Of a stretch of 6,204 bases of DNA, positions 1 through 6,204 are shown piece after piece. The notes beneath the pieces are model-generated. The model worked only from the letters and a program-made list of their open reading frames with translations. It was not told the origin of the DNA and searched no databases. Each line of letters begins with the position of its first letter. Position 1 is the stretch's first letter. Both the position numbers and the translations under genes were made by a program. This stretch comes from Acidobacteriota bacterium (GTDB lineage: Bacteria > Acidobacteriota > Terriglobia > Acidoferrales > 2-02-FULL-67-57): positions 1 through 6,204 of the forward strand of contig JACQTG010000181.1 of NCBI GenBank assembly GCA_016210895.1. Direction: 5' to 3'.

Positions 1-103
1 CCTTAGATGATTAGGGACTGAGCGAACTGCCGCAAACCCGGGCGGACAGCGCGTTATCCCGCAGGAAGCTGTCAGGTTTGGCCCCGGTGCTGAAAACGTC
101 CGG

Positions 104-146
104 GCTGCTAACTATCGACAAGAAAGAAGGTTACATGTTTAGCAGC
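104..146 (+). repeat. 8-bp inverted repeat enclosing a mini-ORF start
   Basis: GCTGCTAA at 104-111 is exactly complementary to TTAGCAGC at 139-146, with a 27-base loop. The loop holds AAGAAGG (124-130) four bases before an ATG at 135, which opens the four-codon frame M-F-S-S-stop (135-149). If transcribed, the hairpin could fold over or expose this mini-ORF. There is no U-tract after it, so it is not an obvious terminator. Chance occurrence is possible. Confidence 0.35.
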
Positions 147-172
147 TAGGCCGTGAATGGCTTCTCTCTTGC

Positions 173-182
173 TCACCGGTGA
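173..182. promoter_or_regulatory. 10-bp perfect palindrome abutting the korA RBS
   Basis: TCACCGGTGA is a perfect palindrome, and its last base is the first A of the korA Shine-Dalgarno stretch. It could be a dimeric regulator half-site pair, and its position would let a bound protein interfere with transcription. As RNA it cannot form a loop without losing central pairs. No second copy was noticed in the window, so an operator role is only a suggestion. Confidence 0.25.
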
Positions 183-190
183 AAGGAGGT
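182..190 (+). promoter_or_regulatory. Ribosome binding site of korA
   Basis: AAAGGAGGT is a near-complete anti-16S match ending four bases before the GTG at 195. It decides the start. The korA frame is closed by TGA at 180-182, the GTG at 195 is the only start codon before the conserved N-terminus, and the overlapping GTG at 193 leads to an early stop in another frame. Confidence 0.8.
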
Positions 191-194
191 TGGT

Positions 195-1322
195 GTGTCT
201 CAGCGCCTCTGTTCGGGCAATCAGATGGTGGCCGAGGGGGCGCTCGCCGCCGGATGCAAGTTTTTCGCCGGCTATCCGATAACGCCCGCTTCTGAGATCT
301 ACGAGGTGATGATGCGGGAGCTGCCCGCGCACGGTGGCCTGGCGCTCTCGGCGCCGGATGAAATCTCTTCGCTCTGCTATTGCGTGGGGGCGAGCCTGCG
401 CGGGCTCAAGGCGATGACAGCCACCTCCGGCCCCGGCTGGGCGTTGATGGTCGAGACGCTACAGTACGCGCTGATGACCGAGACTCCGCTGGTGATCGTT
501 CTGGTGCAGCGGCTCGGCCCGAGCACGGGTGGAGCGACCCAGGGCAGTCAAGGCGACGTCTGGCTGGCTGAATTCGCCACCTCGGGCGGCTACACCATAC
601 CGATCTTCGCCCCCAGCACCGCGGCCGAATGCTTTGAACTTACCGTGCACGCCTTCAACTGGTCGGAGCGGCTGCGCACGCCGGTGGTCGTGCTCTCGGA
701 CAAAGAAGTCGGAATGACAACCGAGGTGGTGGATGAGGAGGCAGGGCACAGGCCAACGCCGGTGGAACGCCGACAGTTTGCCGGACCGGGAGAGTACCTC
801 CCTTACGGCTTCGCCCGACTCGAGGAGGTTCCGGAGTTCGCGCCGGTGGGAGGCGCGGTCAAGGTGACCGTGACCGGCTCGGCCCACGACCAGCAGGGCC
901 GCCTGCGCAAAAACGCCCCCGAAGTACTGGAAGTGCTGCGCCACCTGGAGCGGAAGATTGAAGCCCACGCCGACAAGATAGCTTTGGTGCGGCCGGACCT
1001 GGATCCCGGCGCTCCGGTCTTGCTGCTTGGCTACGGGGTGACCGCGCGCGCCTGCCGGCAGGCGGTGGCGGCCTTGCGCCGGGAAAACGTTCGCGTCTCC
1101 TTCCTGCAACTGCAGACGCTGTTCCCCATCCCGCGCCGTGCGCTCGATTGGGCGCTGGCGGAGGTCGAAACGGTGGTGGTGGCAGAGGAAAATCTCACCG
1201 GGCAATACCGCGCTGTGCTGGCACCTTATCTGGCCGGAAAGCAAGTGGTCGGCATCAACAAAGTCGGCACGTTGATTCCGCCAAGCGAGATTGTGCGTGT
1301 CGTGCGGGGGTTGGAGACGTGA
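195..1322 (+). CDS. korA: 2-oxoacid:ferredoxin oxidoreductase, alpha subunit
   Basis: Cytoplasmic TPP-dependent enzyme subunit of 375 aa. With the beta part it converts a 2-oxoacid plus CoA to acyl-CoA and CO2, reducing ferredoxin. Residues 1-180 form the pyrimidine-binding domain: GYPITPASE (26-34), SAPDEISS with E56 at the position of the TPP-contacting glutamate, TATSGPG (75-81), and QRLGPSTGG (105-113) followed by QGSQGDV (116-122). LSDKEVGMT closes this domain. A charged linker with the family-typical HDQQGR segment leads to the transketolase C-terminal (domain II) fold at about 268-365, which contains LLLGYG. The length is normal for a stand-alone alpha subunit without an N-terminal gamma domain. 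The GTG start is set by the strong RBS. The stop overlaps the korB start by one base. The substrate (2-oxoglutarate, pyruvate or a branched-chain oxoacid) cannot be decided from sequence; korA is the usual default name. The family call is very secure, the substrate is not. Confidence 0.9.
   Translation: MSQRLCSGNQMVAEGALAAGCKFFAGYPITPASEIYEVMMRELPAHGGLALSAPDEISSLCYCVGASLRGLKAMTATSGPGWALMVETLQYALMTETPLVIVLVQRLGPSTGGATQGSQGDVWLAEFATSGGYTIPIFAPSTAAECFELTVHAFNWSERLRTPVVVLSDKEVGMTTEVVDEEAGHRPTPVERRQFAGPGEYLPYGFARLEEVPEFAPVGGAVKVTVTGSAHDQQGRLRKNAPEVLEVLRHLERKIEAHADKIALVRPDLDPGAPVLLLGYGVTARACRQAVAALRRENVRVSFLQLQTLFPIPRRALDWALAEVETVVVAEENLTGQYRAVLAPYLAGKQVVGINKVGTLIPPSEIVRVVRGLET
1313..1316 (+). promoter_or_regulatory. 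Ribosome binding site of korB inside korA
   Basis: GGAG lies within the last codons of korA, five bases before the ATG at 1322. With the TGATG stop/start overlap it supports translational coupling, so the two subunits are probably made in matched amounts. Confidence 0.6.
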
Positions 1323-2671
1323 TGGCAGAGCCCAAGTATCTCTCGGCCGAGGCGAAGCTGCCCTACTGCCGGGGCTGCGGCCACGCCCTGGTGGTGCGGC
1401 ATCTGAGCCGAGCCCTGGAGCGGCTCGAACTGCCGCCACGCTCTGTGGTGCTGACGACCGACATCGGCTGCGTCGGCTTGGCCGACTCGCTCTTTCCCTA
1501 CCTGCACACGGTGCACACCACCCACGGTCGCTCCACCGCCTTTGCCACCGGGATAGCCCTGGCCGAGGCCGTGGGCGAACCCCGTGGGCTCAAACCGGTG
1601 GTGCTCATTGGCGACGGCGGGGCCATGATCGGCTTGCTGCATCTGGTGCACGCTGCGCAACTCAATGTCGATATCACTGTGCTCGTGCACAACAATTTCC
1701 TCTTCGGGATGACCGGCGGACAACACTCGGCCCTGACCCCGCTCGACTTCGTCACCGCCACCACGCCCACTGGCAACTGGACGCCGCCGCTTGACCTGCC
1801 GGCGTTGTTGCGTGCCGCTCACGCCGGCTTCCTCGCCCGTGAGTACGCGACCGCCCCCTCCCTCGATGCGCTCATTGCCGAGGCCATTGCCCATCCGGGT
1901 TTCGCGCTGGTCGAAGTGGTGGAACTCTGCACCGCTTACGGCACACGCTGGAACCAGTTGACCGGCGAGAAGCTCAAGGAGATTGTTGCCGGACAAGGTT
2001 ATCGGCTGGGGCGGCTGGACGCCGGGCCGCCACGGCCCGCCTTCCGCGAACTCTACCGAGAGCAACTGACTTCACTGCCTGCAGTGAAAGCAGCCGAGGC
2101 CCGGGTTGAGCCCGTGGCACAGGGAAGCCTCGACACCGAGCTGCGCATCGTGCTCGCCGGCAGCGCAGGCGAGCGCGTGCAGTCGTCGGCGGCACTCTTT
2201 TGCCGGGCAGCACTGGCTGCAGGGCTCTACAGCACCCAGAAGAACGACAACCCGGTGACGCAGGGCACGGGTTTCTCGCTGGCGGAAATCTGCTTGAGTC
2301 CATGCCCGATTGAATACACCGGGATGGAAAGCCCCGACGTGGTGATTGTGGTGAGCGACGACGGTTGGAAGGAAGTCGAGGTCAATGGAACCTTCGCGCG
2401 CTGCCGAGCGGATACGCTGCTCGTGATCGACGCGGAACTTCCCGACCCGCCCGCGCGGGGGCGTCTCCTCCGATTGCCCTTGCGACGCTTGGCCACGCCC
2501 AAACGGGCCGCGCTGGCCGGCCTGGCCGCCTGGCTGGCGCGGACCTCTATTCTGCCCGCCGCCGCGTGGGAAGCTGTCCTGGGAACTCTCGAGGAAGAAC
2601 GCCGGGCCGAGCTGTCCGCGGCATTACAAGTCGGCTGGGAGCTCACTACGGCAAAGAATCTGCCCACCTAG
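1322..2671 (+). CDS. korB: 2-oxoacid:ferredoxin oxidoreductase, beta-gamma fusion subunit
   Basis: 449 aa. Residues 1-210 are a beta subunit: YCRGCGHAL (15-23), DIGC (47-50), THGRSTAFATG (67-77), and the TPP/Mg motif GDGG (97-100) running to HNN (123-125), then FGMTGGQHS (128-136). The four cysteines expected to bind the electron-relay [4Fe-4S] cluster are all present: C16, C19, C50 and C203. After a linker (about 211-268), residues about 270-435 resemble the gamma subunit, with a Gly-rich turn GSAGERVQ (280-287), TQGTGFS (313-319), a PIEY segment and a DVVIVVSDD strand. It is therefore a natural beta-gamma fusion; gamma is more often separate or fused in front of alpha. The ATG overlaps the korA stop, and the frame open upstream of it lies over korA and is not used. 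No ferredoxin-like delta domain is fused or adjacent. The beta assignment is firm and the gamma assignment probable. Confidence 0.88.
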   Translation: MAEPKYLSAEAKLPYCRGCGHALVVRHLSRALERLELPPRSVVLTTDIGCVGLADSLFPYLHTVHTTHGRSTAFATGIALAEAVGEPRGLKPVVLIGDGGAMIGLLHLVHAAQLNVDITVLVHNNFLFGMTGGQHSALTPLDFVTATTPTGNWTPPLDLPALLRAAHAGFLAREYATAPSLDALIAEAIAHPGFALVEVVELCTAYGTRWNQLTGEKLKEIVAGQGYRLGRLDAGPPRPAFRELYREQLTSLPAVKAAEARVEPVAQGSLDTELRIVLAGSAGERVQSSAALFCRAALAAGLYSTQKNDNPVTQGTGFSLAEICLSPCPIEYTGMESPDVVIVVSDDGWKEVEVNGTFARCRADTLLVIDAELPDPPARGRLLRLPLRRLATPKRAALAGLAAWLARTSILPAAAWEAVLGTLEEERRAELSAALQVGWELTTAKNLPT

Positions 2672-2708
2672 CCAACCGAATCTATTTCGGGCGCTGACCG
2701 CGGCGCTC

Positions 2709-2727
2709 GGCAGGCCAATGGCCTGCC
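2709..2727 (+). terminator. Terminator-like hairpin after korB
   Basis: GGCAGGCC (2709-2716) and GGCCTGCC (2720-2727) form a perfect 8-bp stem with a three-base AAT loop, 38 bases after the korB stop. The following bases, AATCTGTTGTT, are only moderately T-rich. It is a plausible but weak intrinsic terminator, and read-through into the next gene is likely. Confidence 0.5.
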
Positions 2728-2733
2728 AATCTG

Positions 2734-2764
2734 TTGTTAGCTCGCCTTGCTTTGGAGGTAAAAT
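2734..2764 (+). promoter_or_regulatory. Candidate sigma-70 promoter for the small Cys-rich protein gene
   Basis: TTGTTA (2734-2739) and TAAAAT (2759-2764) are separated by 19 bases, two more than ideal. The -10 is good and the -35 matches consensus at four of six positions. It sits just after the terminator-like hairpin, and the predicted start would leave a 5' UTR of about 50 bases containing the palindrome TGGGGCCCCA (2767-2776). The placement is sensible, the signal only moderate. Confidence 0.3.
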
Positions 2765-2809
2765 AGTGGGGCCCCATAGACGTCGAGCTCCGAACAAGGG
2801 CTCCCTCCC

Positions 2810-2814
2810 GGAGG
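2810..2814 (+). promoter_or_regulatory. Ribosome binding site of the small Cys-rich protein gene
   Basis: GGAGG lies six bases before the GTG at 2821 and supports that start over the in-frame ATG at 2851, which has only AGAAGG before it. The site can pair with nearby pyrimidines: CTCCG at 2788-2792 with CGGAG at 2809-2813, or CTCC at 2801-2804. Partial sequestering of the RBS is therefore possible. Confidence 0.65.
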
Positions 2815-2820
2815 AAGCTG

Positions 2821-3246
2821 GTGGATAGGAAATACAGACAGAAGGGCTACATGGAGTCCTACCAGGAGGAGAAGCGCGGGAAGGGGCCCGCGCCTCCCAA
2901 ACCCGCCGGCGGTCTGGGGCCGAAGACGCCGCTGCTGCCGGACACGCGGCGGGTGTCGCGTTGCGCCCAATGCGGCACGGTGCTGGCGGCTACGGCTCTG
3001 GTCGAGCCCCTAGGCCCGTGCCTCAAATGCGGAGCCGCGCTGCACTCCTGCAAGCAGTGCGTCCATTTTGATCCTGCCGGCCGCTTCGAGTGCGCCCAGC
3101 CCATCCCGGAGCGGATCGCGGACAAAGCGGCGCACAACGCGTGTACCCTCTTTTCACTCCGCACGACGGTGGAGCGGGAAACCTCCTCCAGCAGCCGGCG
3201 GCCGGACGACGCCCGCCGCGCCTTCGAAAACCTCTTCAAGAAATAA
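2821..3246 (+). CDS. Small cysteine-rich putative zinc-ribbon protein
   Basis: 141 aa, function unknown. Residues 1-44 are basic and Pro/Gly-rich, probably disordered. Residues 48-70 give CAQC, 15 residues, then CLKC, a classic zinc-ribbon spacing (C48, C51, C67, C70). A second cluster follows: HSCKQC (C77, C80), then FEC (C91) and NAC (C108), separated by FDPAGRFE and by a DK-rich stretch. This arrangement could bind a second zinc ion. The tail after about 115 is polar and ends in a short possible helix, ARRAFENLFKK. No signal peptide or membrane segment is visible, so it is cytoplasmic. GTG is the only start codon between the upstream in-frame stop (2764-2766) and M11 apart from CTG. It is convergent with rpoC and separated from korB by a hairpin and a candidate promoter, so it is probably a separate unit. 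I recall similar acidobacterial proteins but cannot name a family. Metal binding is inferred from cysteine spacing only. Confidence 0.8.
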   Translation: MDRKYRQKGYMESYQEEKRGKGPAPPKPAGGLGPKTPLLPDTRRVSRCAQCGTVLAATALVEPLGPCLKCGAALHSCKQCVHFDPAGRFECAQPIPERIADKAAHNACTLFSLRTTVERETSSSSRRPDDARRAFENLFKK

Positions 3247-3262
3247 GCGGGTCTGAAAAACA

Positions 3263-3298
3263 AAACCGGCATCCCGGTGGGCACCGGGATGCCGGTTT
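3263..3298. terminator. Bidirectional intrinsic terminator between convergent genes
   Basis: Bases 3263-3279 and 3282-3298 are perfectly complementary over 17 bp, with only GG left between them, so the practical loop is four bases. On the - strand the stem is followed by TTTTGTTTTTC, a strong U-tract, 58 bases after the rpoC stop. On the + strand it is followed by TTTAT, weaker but usable, 16 bases after the small protein gene. It therefore terminates rpoC well and probably also the + strand transcript. Confidence 0.85.
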
Positions 3299-3319
3299 AT
3301 CCCGACACAGAGTCGGGAT
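3299..3319. repeat. Second hairpin of the convergent intergenic cluster
   Basis: ATCCCGAC (3299-3306) pairs with GTCGGGAT (3312-3319) around an ACAGA loop, starting directly after the terminator stem. Its right arm and following bases, CGGGATGCGCGGTT, repeat CGGGATGCCGGTT of the first hairpin with one inserted base. This suggests that the two hairpins are related or part of a composite repeat. Confidence 0.6.
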
Positions 3320-3323
3320 GCGC

Positions 3324-3338
3324 GGTTGTTGAACAACC
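3324..3338. repeat. Third small hairpin downstream of the rpoC stop
   Basis: GGTTG (3324-3328) and CAACC (3334-3338) flank TTGAA, and the inner bases could pair further if the loop closed. It lies between the rpoC stop and the second hairpin. Alone it is too small to terminate transcription, but it adds to the unusual concentration of inverted repeats here. Confidence 0.45.
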
Positions 3339-3356
3339 AGACGAACCGAACCCGCT

Positions 3357-6204
3357 CTACTTGACCCGCGGTCGCTCTTCGGCTTGCTCGGCCTCGGCTT
3401 CCTTGCCGCCGCGGAGGAATTCGAGCGCCCGGGCTTCCTCTTCGCTCAGCGCCACCGGCACCTCTTCCTCCTCGCCCACTTCCGTGCTCAGGCGGAGGTC
3501 GCGGTAGTAGTCGAGGCCGGTGCCGGCCGGGATGAGCCGCCCCATAATGACGTTTTCCTTGAGCCCGCGCAGGTAGTCGATCTTGCCGCTGATGGCGGCT
3601 TCGGTGAGCACGCGCGTGGTCTCCTGGAAGCTGGCCGCGGAGATAAACGATTCGGTCGAGAGCGAAGCCTTGGTGATGCCGAGCAGCATCGGCCGGCCCA
3701 CGGCCGGCTTTCCACCCTTCTCCTTCACCCGGGCGTTCTCCTCGCGGAAGCGGAACTTGTCCACCTGCTCGTCCAGCAGGAACTCGGTGTCGCCCGGGTT
3801 TTCGATGCGCACCCAGCGCATCATCTGCCGGACGGTGACCTCGATGTGCTTGTCGTTGATGTTGACGCCCTGCAAGCGGTAGACCTCCTGGATGGCGTTG
3901 ACCAGGTAGGCCTGGGTGAACTTCTCGCCCAAGACCGCCAGCAGGTCGTGCGGGTTGAGCGGGCCGTCCATCAATGGCTCGCCCGCCTTTACTCGCTCGC
4001 CTTCCTGCACGCTGATGTGGGTGCCGCGCGGGAGCAGGTACTCCTTGGCGGTGCCGTCGTCGGCGGTGACGGAGATCTTGCGGAAACCGCGCTGGAGTTC
4101 GCCGTACTTGACCACACCGTCGATCTCGCTGATGACGGCCTGGTACTTGGGTTTGCGGGCTTCGAACAGCTCGACCACGCGCGGCAGACCGCCGGTGATG
4201 TCCTTGGTTTTGGTGGTCTCGCGCGGGATCTTGGCCAGGACGTCGCCCGGGTGGACATCCTCGCCCTCTTCCACGATCAGGTGCGCGCGCGAGGGCATCA
4301 GGTACTTCCTGCGGGCGTGGCCACGGCTGTCGGCGATGTGGATGGCCGGCTGGTGCTTCTCATCACCCGAGGGAACGGTCACCACGCGCTGCGCCAGGCC
4401 GGTGACTTCGTCCACCTGTTCTTCGAGCGTTTCGCCCAGCTCCAGGTCTTTGAAGCGCACGGTGCCGCCGACCTCGGTAAGAATCGAGAAGGTGTAGGGA
4501 TCCCACTCCAGCAGCGCCTGTCCGAGCGTGACCGGCTGGCCGTCTTCGACCTTGAGCTTGGCGCCATAGACGACGGCATAGCGCTCCTTCTCGCGACCCT
4601 TCTCGTCGGCCACGGCAATGGCGCCGTTGCGGTTCATCACCACTAGGTCGCCGTCTTTCGATTTGACCGTGGAGAGGTTGACGAACTTGACGAAGCCGTT
4701 GTTGCGGGCGTCGAGCTTGAACCGCTCGGCGATGCGGGTGGCCGTGCCGCCGATGTGGAAGGTGCGCATGGTAAGCTGCGTGCCCGGCTCGCCGATAGAC
4801 TGGGCGGCGATCACGCCTACGGCCTCGCCGTGCTCGACCAACCTGCCCGTGGCCAGGTTGCGCCCGTAGCACATCACACACACGCCGCGGCGCGACTCGC
4901 AGGTGAGCACGGAACGAATCTTTACCCGCTCGATGCCGGCCGCCTGGATGGCGTTGGCCAGCTCTTCTGTGATCTCTTCGTTGACGTTGACGACGACGTT
5001 GCCTTCGTAGTCCTTGATCTTCTGGAGCGATACACGGCCGACGATGCGGTCACGCAGGGGCTCGACCACCTCGCCGGCCTCGACGATGGGGCCGACTTCG
5101 ATGCCGTCCACCGTGCCGCAGTCTACCTCGCTCACGATGACGTCCTGGGCGACGTCCACCAGCCGCCGGGTCAGGTAGCCCGAATCAGCGGTCTTGAGCG
5201 CGGTGTCGGCCAGACCCTTGCGCGCGCCGTGCGTGGAGATGAAGTACTGGAGCACGGTCAGGCCTTCGCGGAAGTTTGAGGTGATAGGCGTCTCGATGAT
5301 TTCGCCCGAGGGCTTGGCCATGAGCCCGCGCATGCCGGAGAGCTGCCGGATCTGTTGCTTGGAGCCGCGGGCGCCGGAGTCGGCCATGACGTAGATGGGA
5401 TTGAGCGTGCCCTGCTTGTCGGCCTCCTCCATCCTCTTGAACATGTCGTCGGAGACGCGCTCGGTGACGTCGGACCAGATGGCGATGACCTTGTTGTAGC
5501 GCTCGCCGTTGGTGATGGCGCCGTCGAGGTATTGCTGCTGGACTTTGAGCACTTCGCGCTCGGCGTGCTCGACCATGGAACTCTTGGTGTCGGGAATTAC
5601 CAGGTCGTCAATGCCGATGGAGATACCGGCGCGGGTGGCGTACAGGAAGCCCAGCTCTTTGATCTGGTCGAGCATGGCCACGGTGACCTGCTGGCCAAAA
5701 CGCAGCGAGCAGTACTGCACGAGTTGGCCCACGCCTTTCTTCTTCAGCAGACCGTTGATGAAGGGCAGGCCTTTGGGCAGGTGGTCGTTCAGGATGACCC
5801 GGCCGACCGTGGTGTTGATGAACTGGCCTTGGAGCGTGATGGGCTCGGTGTGGACGATGTCTTGGTCGTCGTAGGCCGTGGTCAGGTCGATTACCTGGCC
5901 GGTATGGCGCAGGCGGATGAGGGTCAAGAGTTCGACTTCGCCGGCTTCGAGCGCCAGCAGCACTTCCTCGAAGCGCGCGAAGGCGCGGCCTTCGCCCTTG
6001 GCGCCCGGCTTGGTCTTGGTCAGGTAGTAGAGCCCGAGCACCATATCCTGCGTGGGCACGGCTAGGGGCTGGCCATTGGCGGGCGAGAGGATGTTGTGCG
6101 AACTCAGCATCAGCACCGAGGCCTCGATCTGAGCTTCCGGGGAGAGCGGGATGTGTACGGCCATCTGGTCGCCGTCGAAATCGGCGTTGAAGGCGGTGCA
6201 GACA
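3357..6204 (-). CDS. rpoC: DNA-directed RNA polymerase subunit beta' (partial, N-terminus outside window)
   Basis: The reading frame continues off the right edge; 948 residues are visible, ending at TAG (3357-3359). Residue 1 is the codon at 6203-6201. The catalytic NADFDGDQM (6-14) carries the three Mg-binding aspartates D8, D10 and D12. The F-loop region (MRGLMAKP and following) precedes the bridge helix at about 320-356, which contains [19 protein letters not shown]. The second zinc site is complete: C362, C435, C442 and C445. The trigger loop starts near [19 protein letters not shown] (about 467-486) and resumes at [12 protein letters not shown] (about 664-675). Between them is an SI3-type sandwich-barrel insertion of about 175 residues. 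The C-terminal clamp/omega-proximal part has [20 protein letters not shown] and [17 protein letters not shown], then an acidic tail. Distance from the catalytic motif to the end matches E. coli RpoC closely. It is probably cotranscribed with rpoB upstream (outside the window) and ends at the terminator at 3263-3298. No damage or missing key residue is seen. Confidence 0.98.
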   Translation of the reverse strand, partial: VCTAFNADFDGDQMAVHIPLSPEAQIEASVLMLSSHNILSPANGQPLAVPTQDMVLGLYYLTKTKPGAKGEGRAFARFEEVLLALEAGEVELLTLIRLRHTGQVIDLTTAYDDQDIVHTEPITLQGQFINTTVGRVILNDHLPKGLPFINGLLKKKGVGQLVQYCSLRFGQQVTVAMLDQIKELGFLYATRAGISIGIDDLVIPDTKSSMVEHAEREVLKVQQQYLDGAITNGERYNKVIAIWSDVTERVSDDMFKRMEEADKQGTLNPIYVMADSGARGSKQQIRQLSGMRGLMAKPSGEIIETPITSNFREGLTVLQYFISTHGARKGLADTALKTADSGYLTRRLVDVAQDVIVSEVDCGTVDGIEVGPIVEAGEVVEPLRDRIVGRVSLQKIKDYEGNVVVNVNEEITEELANAIQAAGIERVKIRSVLTCESRRGVCVMCYGRNLATGRLVEHGEAVGVIAAQSIGEPGTQLTMRTFHIGGTATRIAERFKLDARNNGFVKFVNLSTVKSKDGDLVVMNRNGAIAVADEKGREKERYAVVYGAKLKVEDGQPVTLGQALLEWDPYTFSILTEVGGTVRFKDLELGETLEEQVDEVTGLAQRVVTVPSGDEKHQPAIHIADSRGHARRKYLMPSRAHLIVEEGEDVHPGDVLAKIPRETTKTKDITGGLPRVVELFEARKPKYQAVISEIDGVVKYGELQRGFRKISVTADDGTAKEYLLPRGTHISVQEGERVKAGEPLMDGPLNPHDLLAVLGEKFTQAYLVNAIQEVYRLQGVNINDKHIEVTVRQMMRWVRIENPGDTEFLLDEQVDKFRFREENARVKEKGGKPAVGRPMLLGITKASLSTESFISAASFQETTRVLTEAAISGKIDYLRGLKENVIMGRLIPAGTGLDYYRDLRLSTEVGEEEEVPVALSEEEARALEFLRGGKEAEAEQAEERPRVK

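Larger units (their letters stand above)
1..194 (+). other. Non-coding leader upstream of korA
   Basis: No gene is supported here. The three + frames are closed by TAG at 4-6, TGA at 8-10 and TAG at 12-14, so any upstream + strand gene ends at or before base 14, and no ATG for a leftward gene is seen in bases 1-100. The stretch contains nested complementary segments: 33-38 with 75-80, 45-50 with 68-73, and 51-53 with 60-62. Two further elements lie downstream and are listed separately. No convincing -35/-10 pair was found, so the korA promoter may be weakly conserved, sigma-factor specific, or upstream of the window. The pairing could reflect a structured 5' UTR or a small RNA. I could not match it to a known riboswitch class by eye. 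Confidence 0.4.

Noticed and set aside
1..75. Possible 3' end of an RNase P RNA (CCTTAGATGA resembles the CCUAGAUGAAUG region, and GACAGCGCGTTATC loosely resembles ACAGAACCCGGCTTATC)
   Set aside because: The near-universal ACAGAA...CCGGCUUA block is not present, the spacing differs, and the 5' partner strands lie outside the window. The resemblance is too weak to call.
108..332. Short - strand frame across the leader and korA start
   Set aside because: Most of it is antisense to korA, there is no supporting RBS, and the product has no motif.
1148..1321. N-terminal extension of korB in the same open frame
   Set aside because: It overlaps the well-conserved C-terminus of korA in another frame, its translation is Gly/Arg-rich low complexity, and the ATG at 1322 has an RBS and starts at the usual position before the CxxC motif.
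459..1439. Long open frame on the - strand opposite korA
   Set aside because: It is antisense to a clear alpha subunit gene, crosses the korA/korB junction, and gives an Arg/His/Pro-rich product typical of reversed GC-rich coding DNA.
1226..2065. Open frame on the - strand opposite korB
   Set aside because: It is a shadow of the korB coding sequence with no recognisable domain.
3299..3338. CRISPR-like repeat array
   Set aside because: There are only two partly similar repeats with no spacers of regular size. Stem-loop structure explains the similarity better.
3277..3507. Short + strand frame starting in the terminator hairpin
   Set aside because: Its first residues are simply a translation of the hairpin repeat and the rest is antisense to the rpoC C-terminus.
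3384..4646. Long open frame on the + strand opposite rpoC (about 420 codons)
   Set aside because: It lies wholly antisense to an unmistakable rpoC. Its translation is a GC-driven shadow rich in Val, Leu, Ala and Asp without recognisable motifs, and no RBS of note precedes it.

Overview
The window is GC-rich, densely coding bacterial chromosome. It holds two convergent blocks. On the + strand are a two-gene 2-oxoacid:ferredoxin oxidoreductase operon (alpha subunit, then a beta-gamma fusion) and a small cysteine-rich putative zinc-ribbon protein. On the - strand is the C-terminal two thirds of rpoC, the RNA polymerase beta' subunit, entering from the right edge. RpoC is the best marker of origin. 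Its trigger loop is interrupted by a long SI3-type insertion, as in Proteobacteria, Acidobacteriota and related Gram-negative lineages, and not in Firmicutes or Actinobacteria. Together with the ferredoxin-linked 2-oxoacid metabolism and a small Cys protein of a type I recall from Acidobacteriota, this suggests an acidobacterium or relative. That assignment is inference.

Layout: bases 1-194 are a non-coding leader in which every + frame is closed by base 14. It carries nested inverted repeats, a four-codon mini-ORF and a 10-bp palindrome just before the korA ribosome binding site. korA (195-1322) and korB (1322-2671) overlap by one base and are probably translationally coupled. Bases 2672-2820 hold a terminator-like hairpin, a weak candidate promoter and the ribosome binding site of the small protein gene (2821-3246). 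Bases 3247-3356, between the convergent genes, hold three successive hairpins. The first is a 17-bp-stem terminator whose U-tract is strong on the rpoC (-) side. rpoC runs from 3357 off the right edge.

Function: the KorAB pair would oxidatively decarboxylate a 2-oxoacid with CoA, reducing ferredoxin through one [4Fe-4S] cluster in the beta part. All four expected cluster cysteines and the TPP motif are present. No ferredoxin-like delta subunit is encoded here, so electrons must go to a separate carrier. RpoC is housekeeping. The small Cys protein has no function I can assign. I see no phage, CRISPR, transposon or defence system. The less ordinary items are the beta-gamma fusion, the Cys-rich orphan protein, the hairpin cluster and the structured leader.
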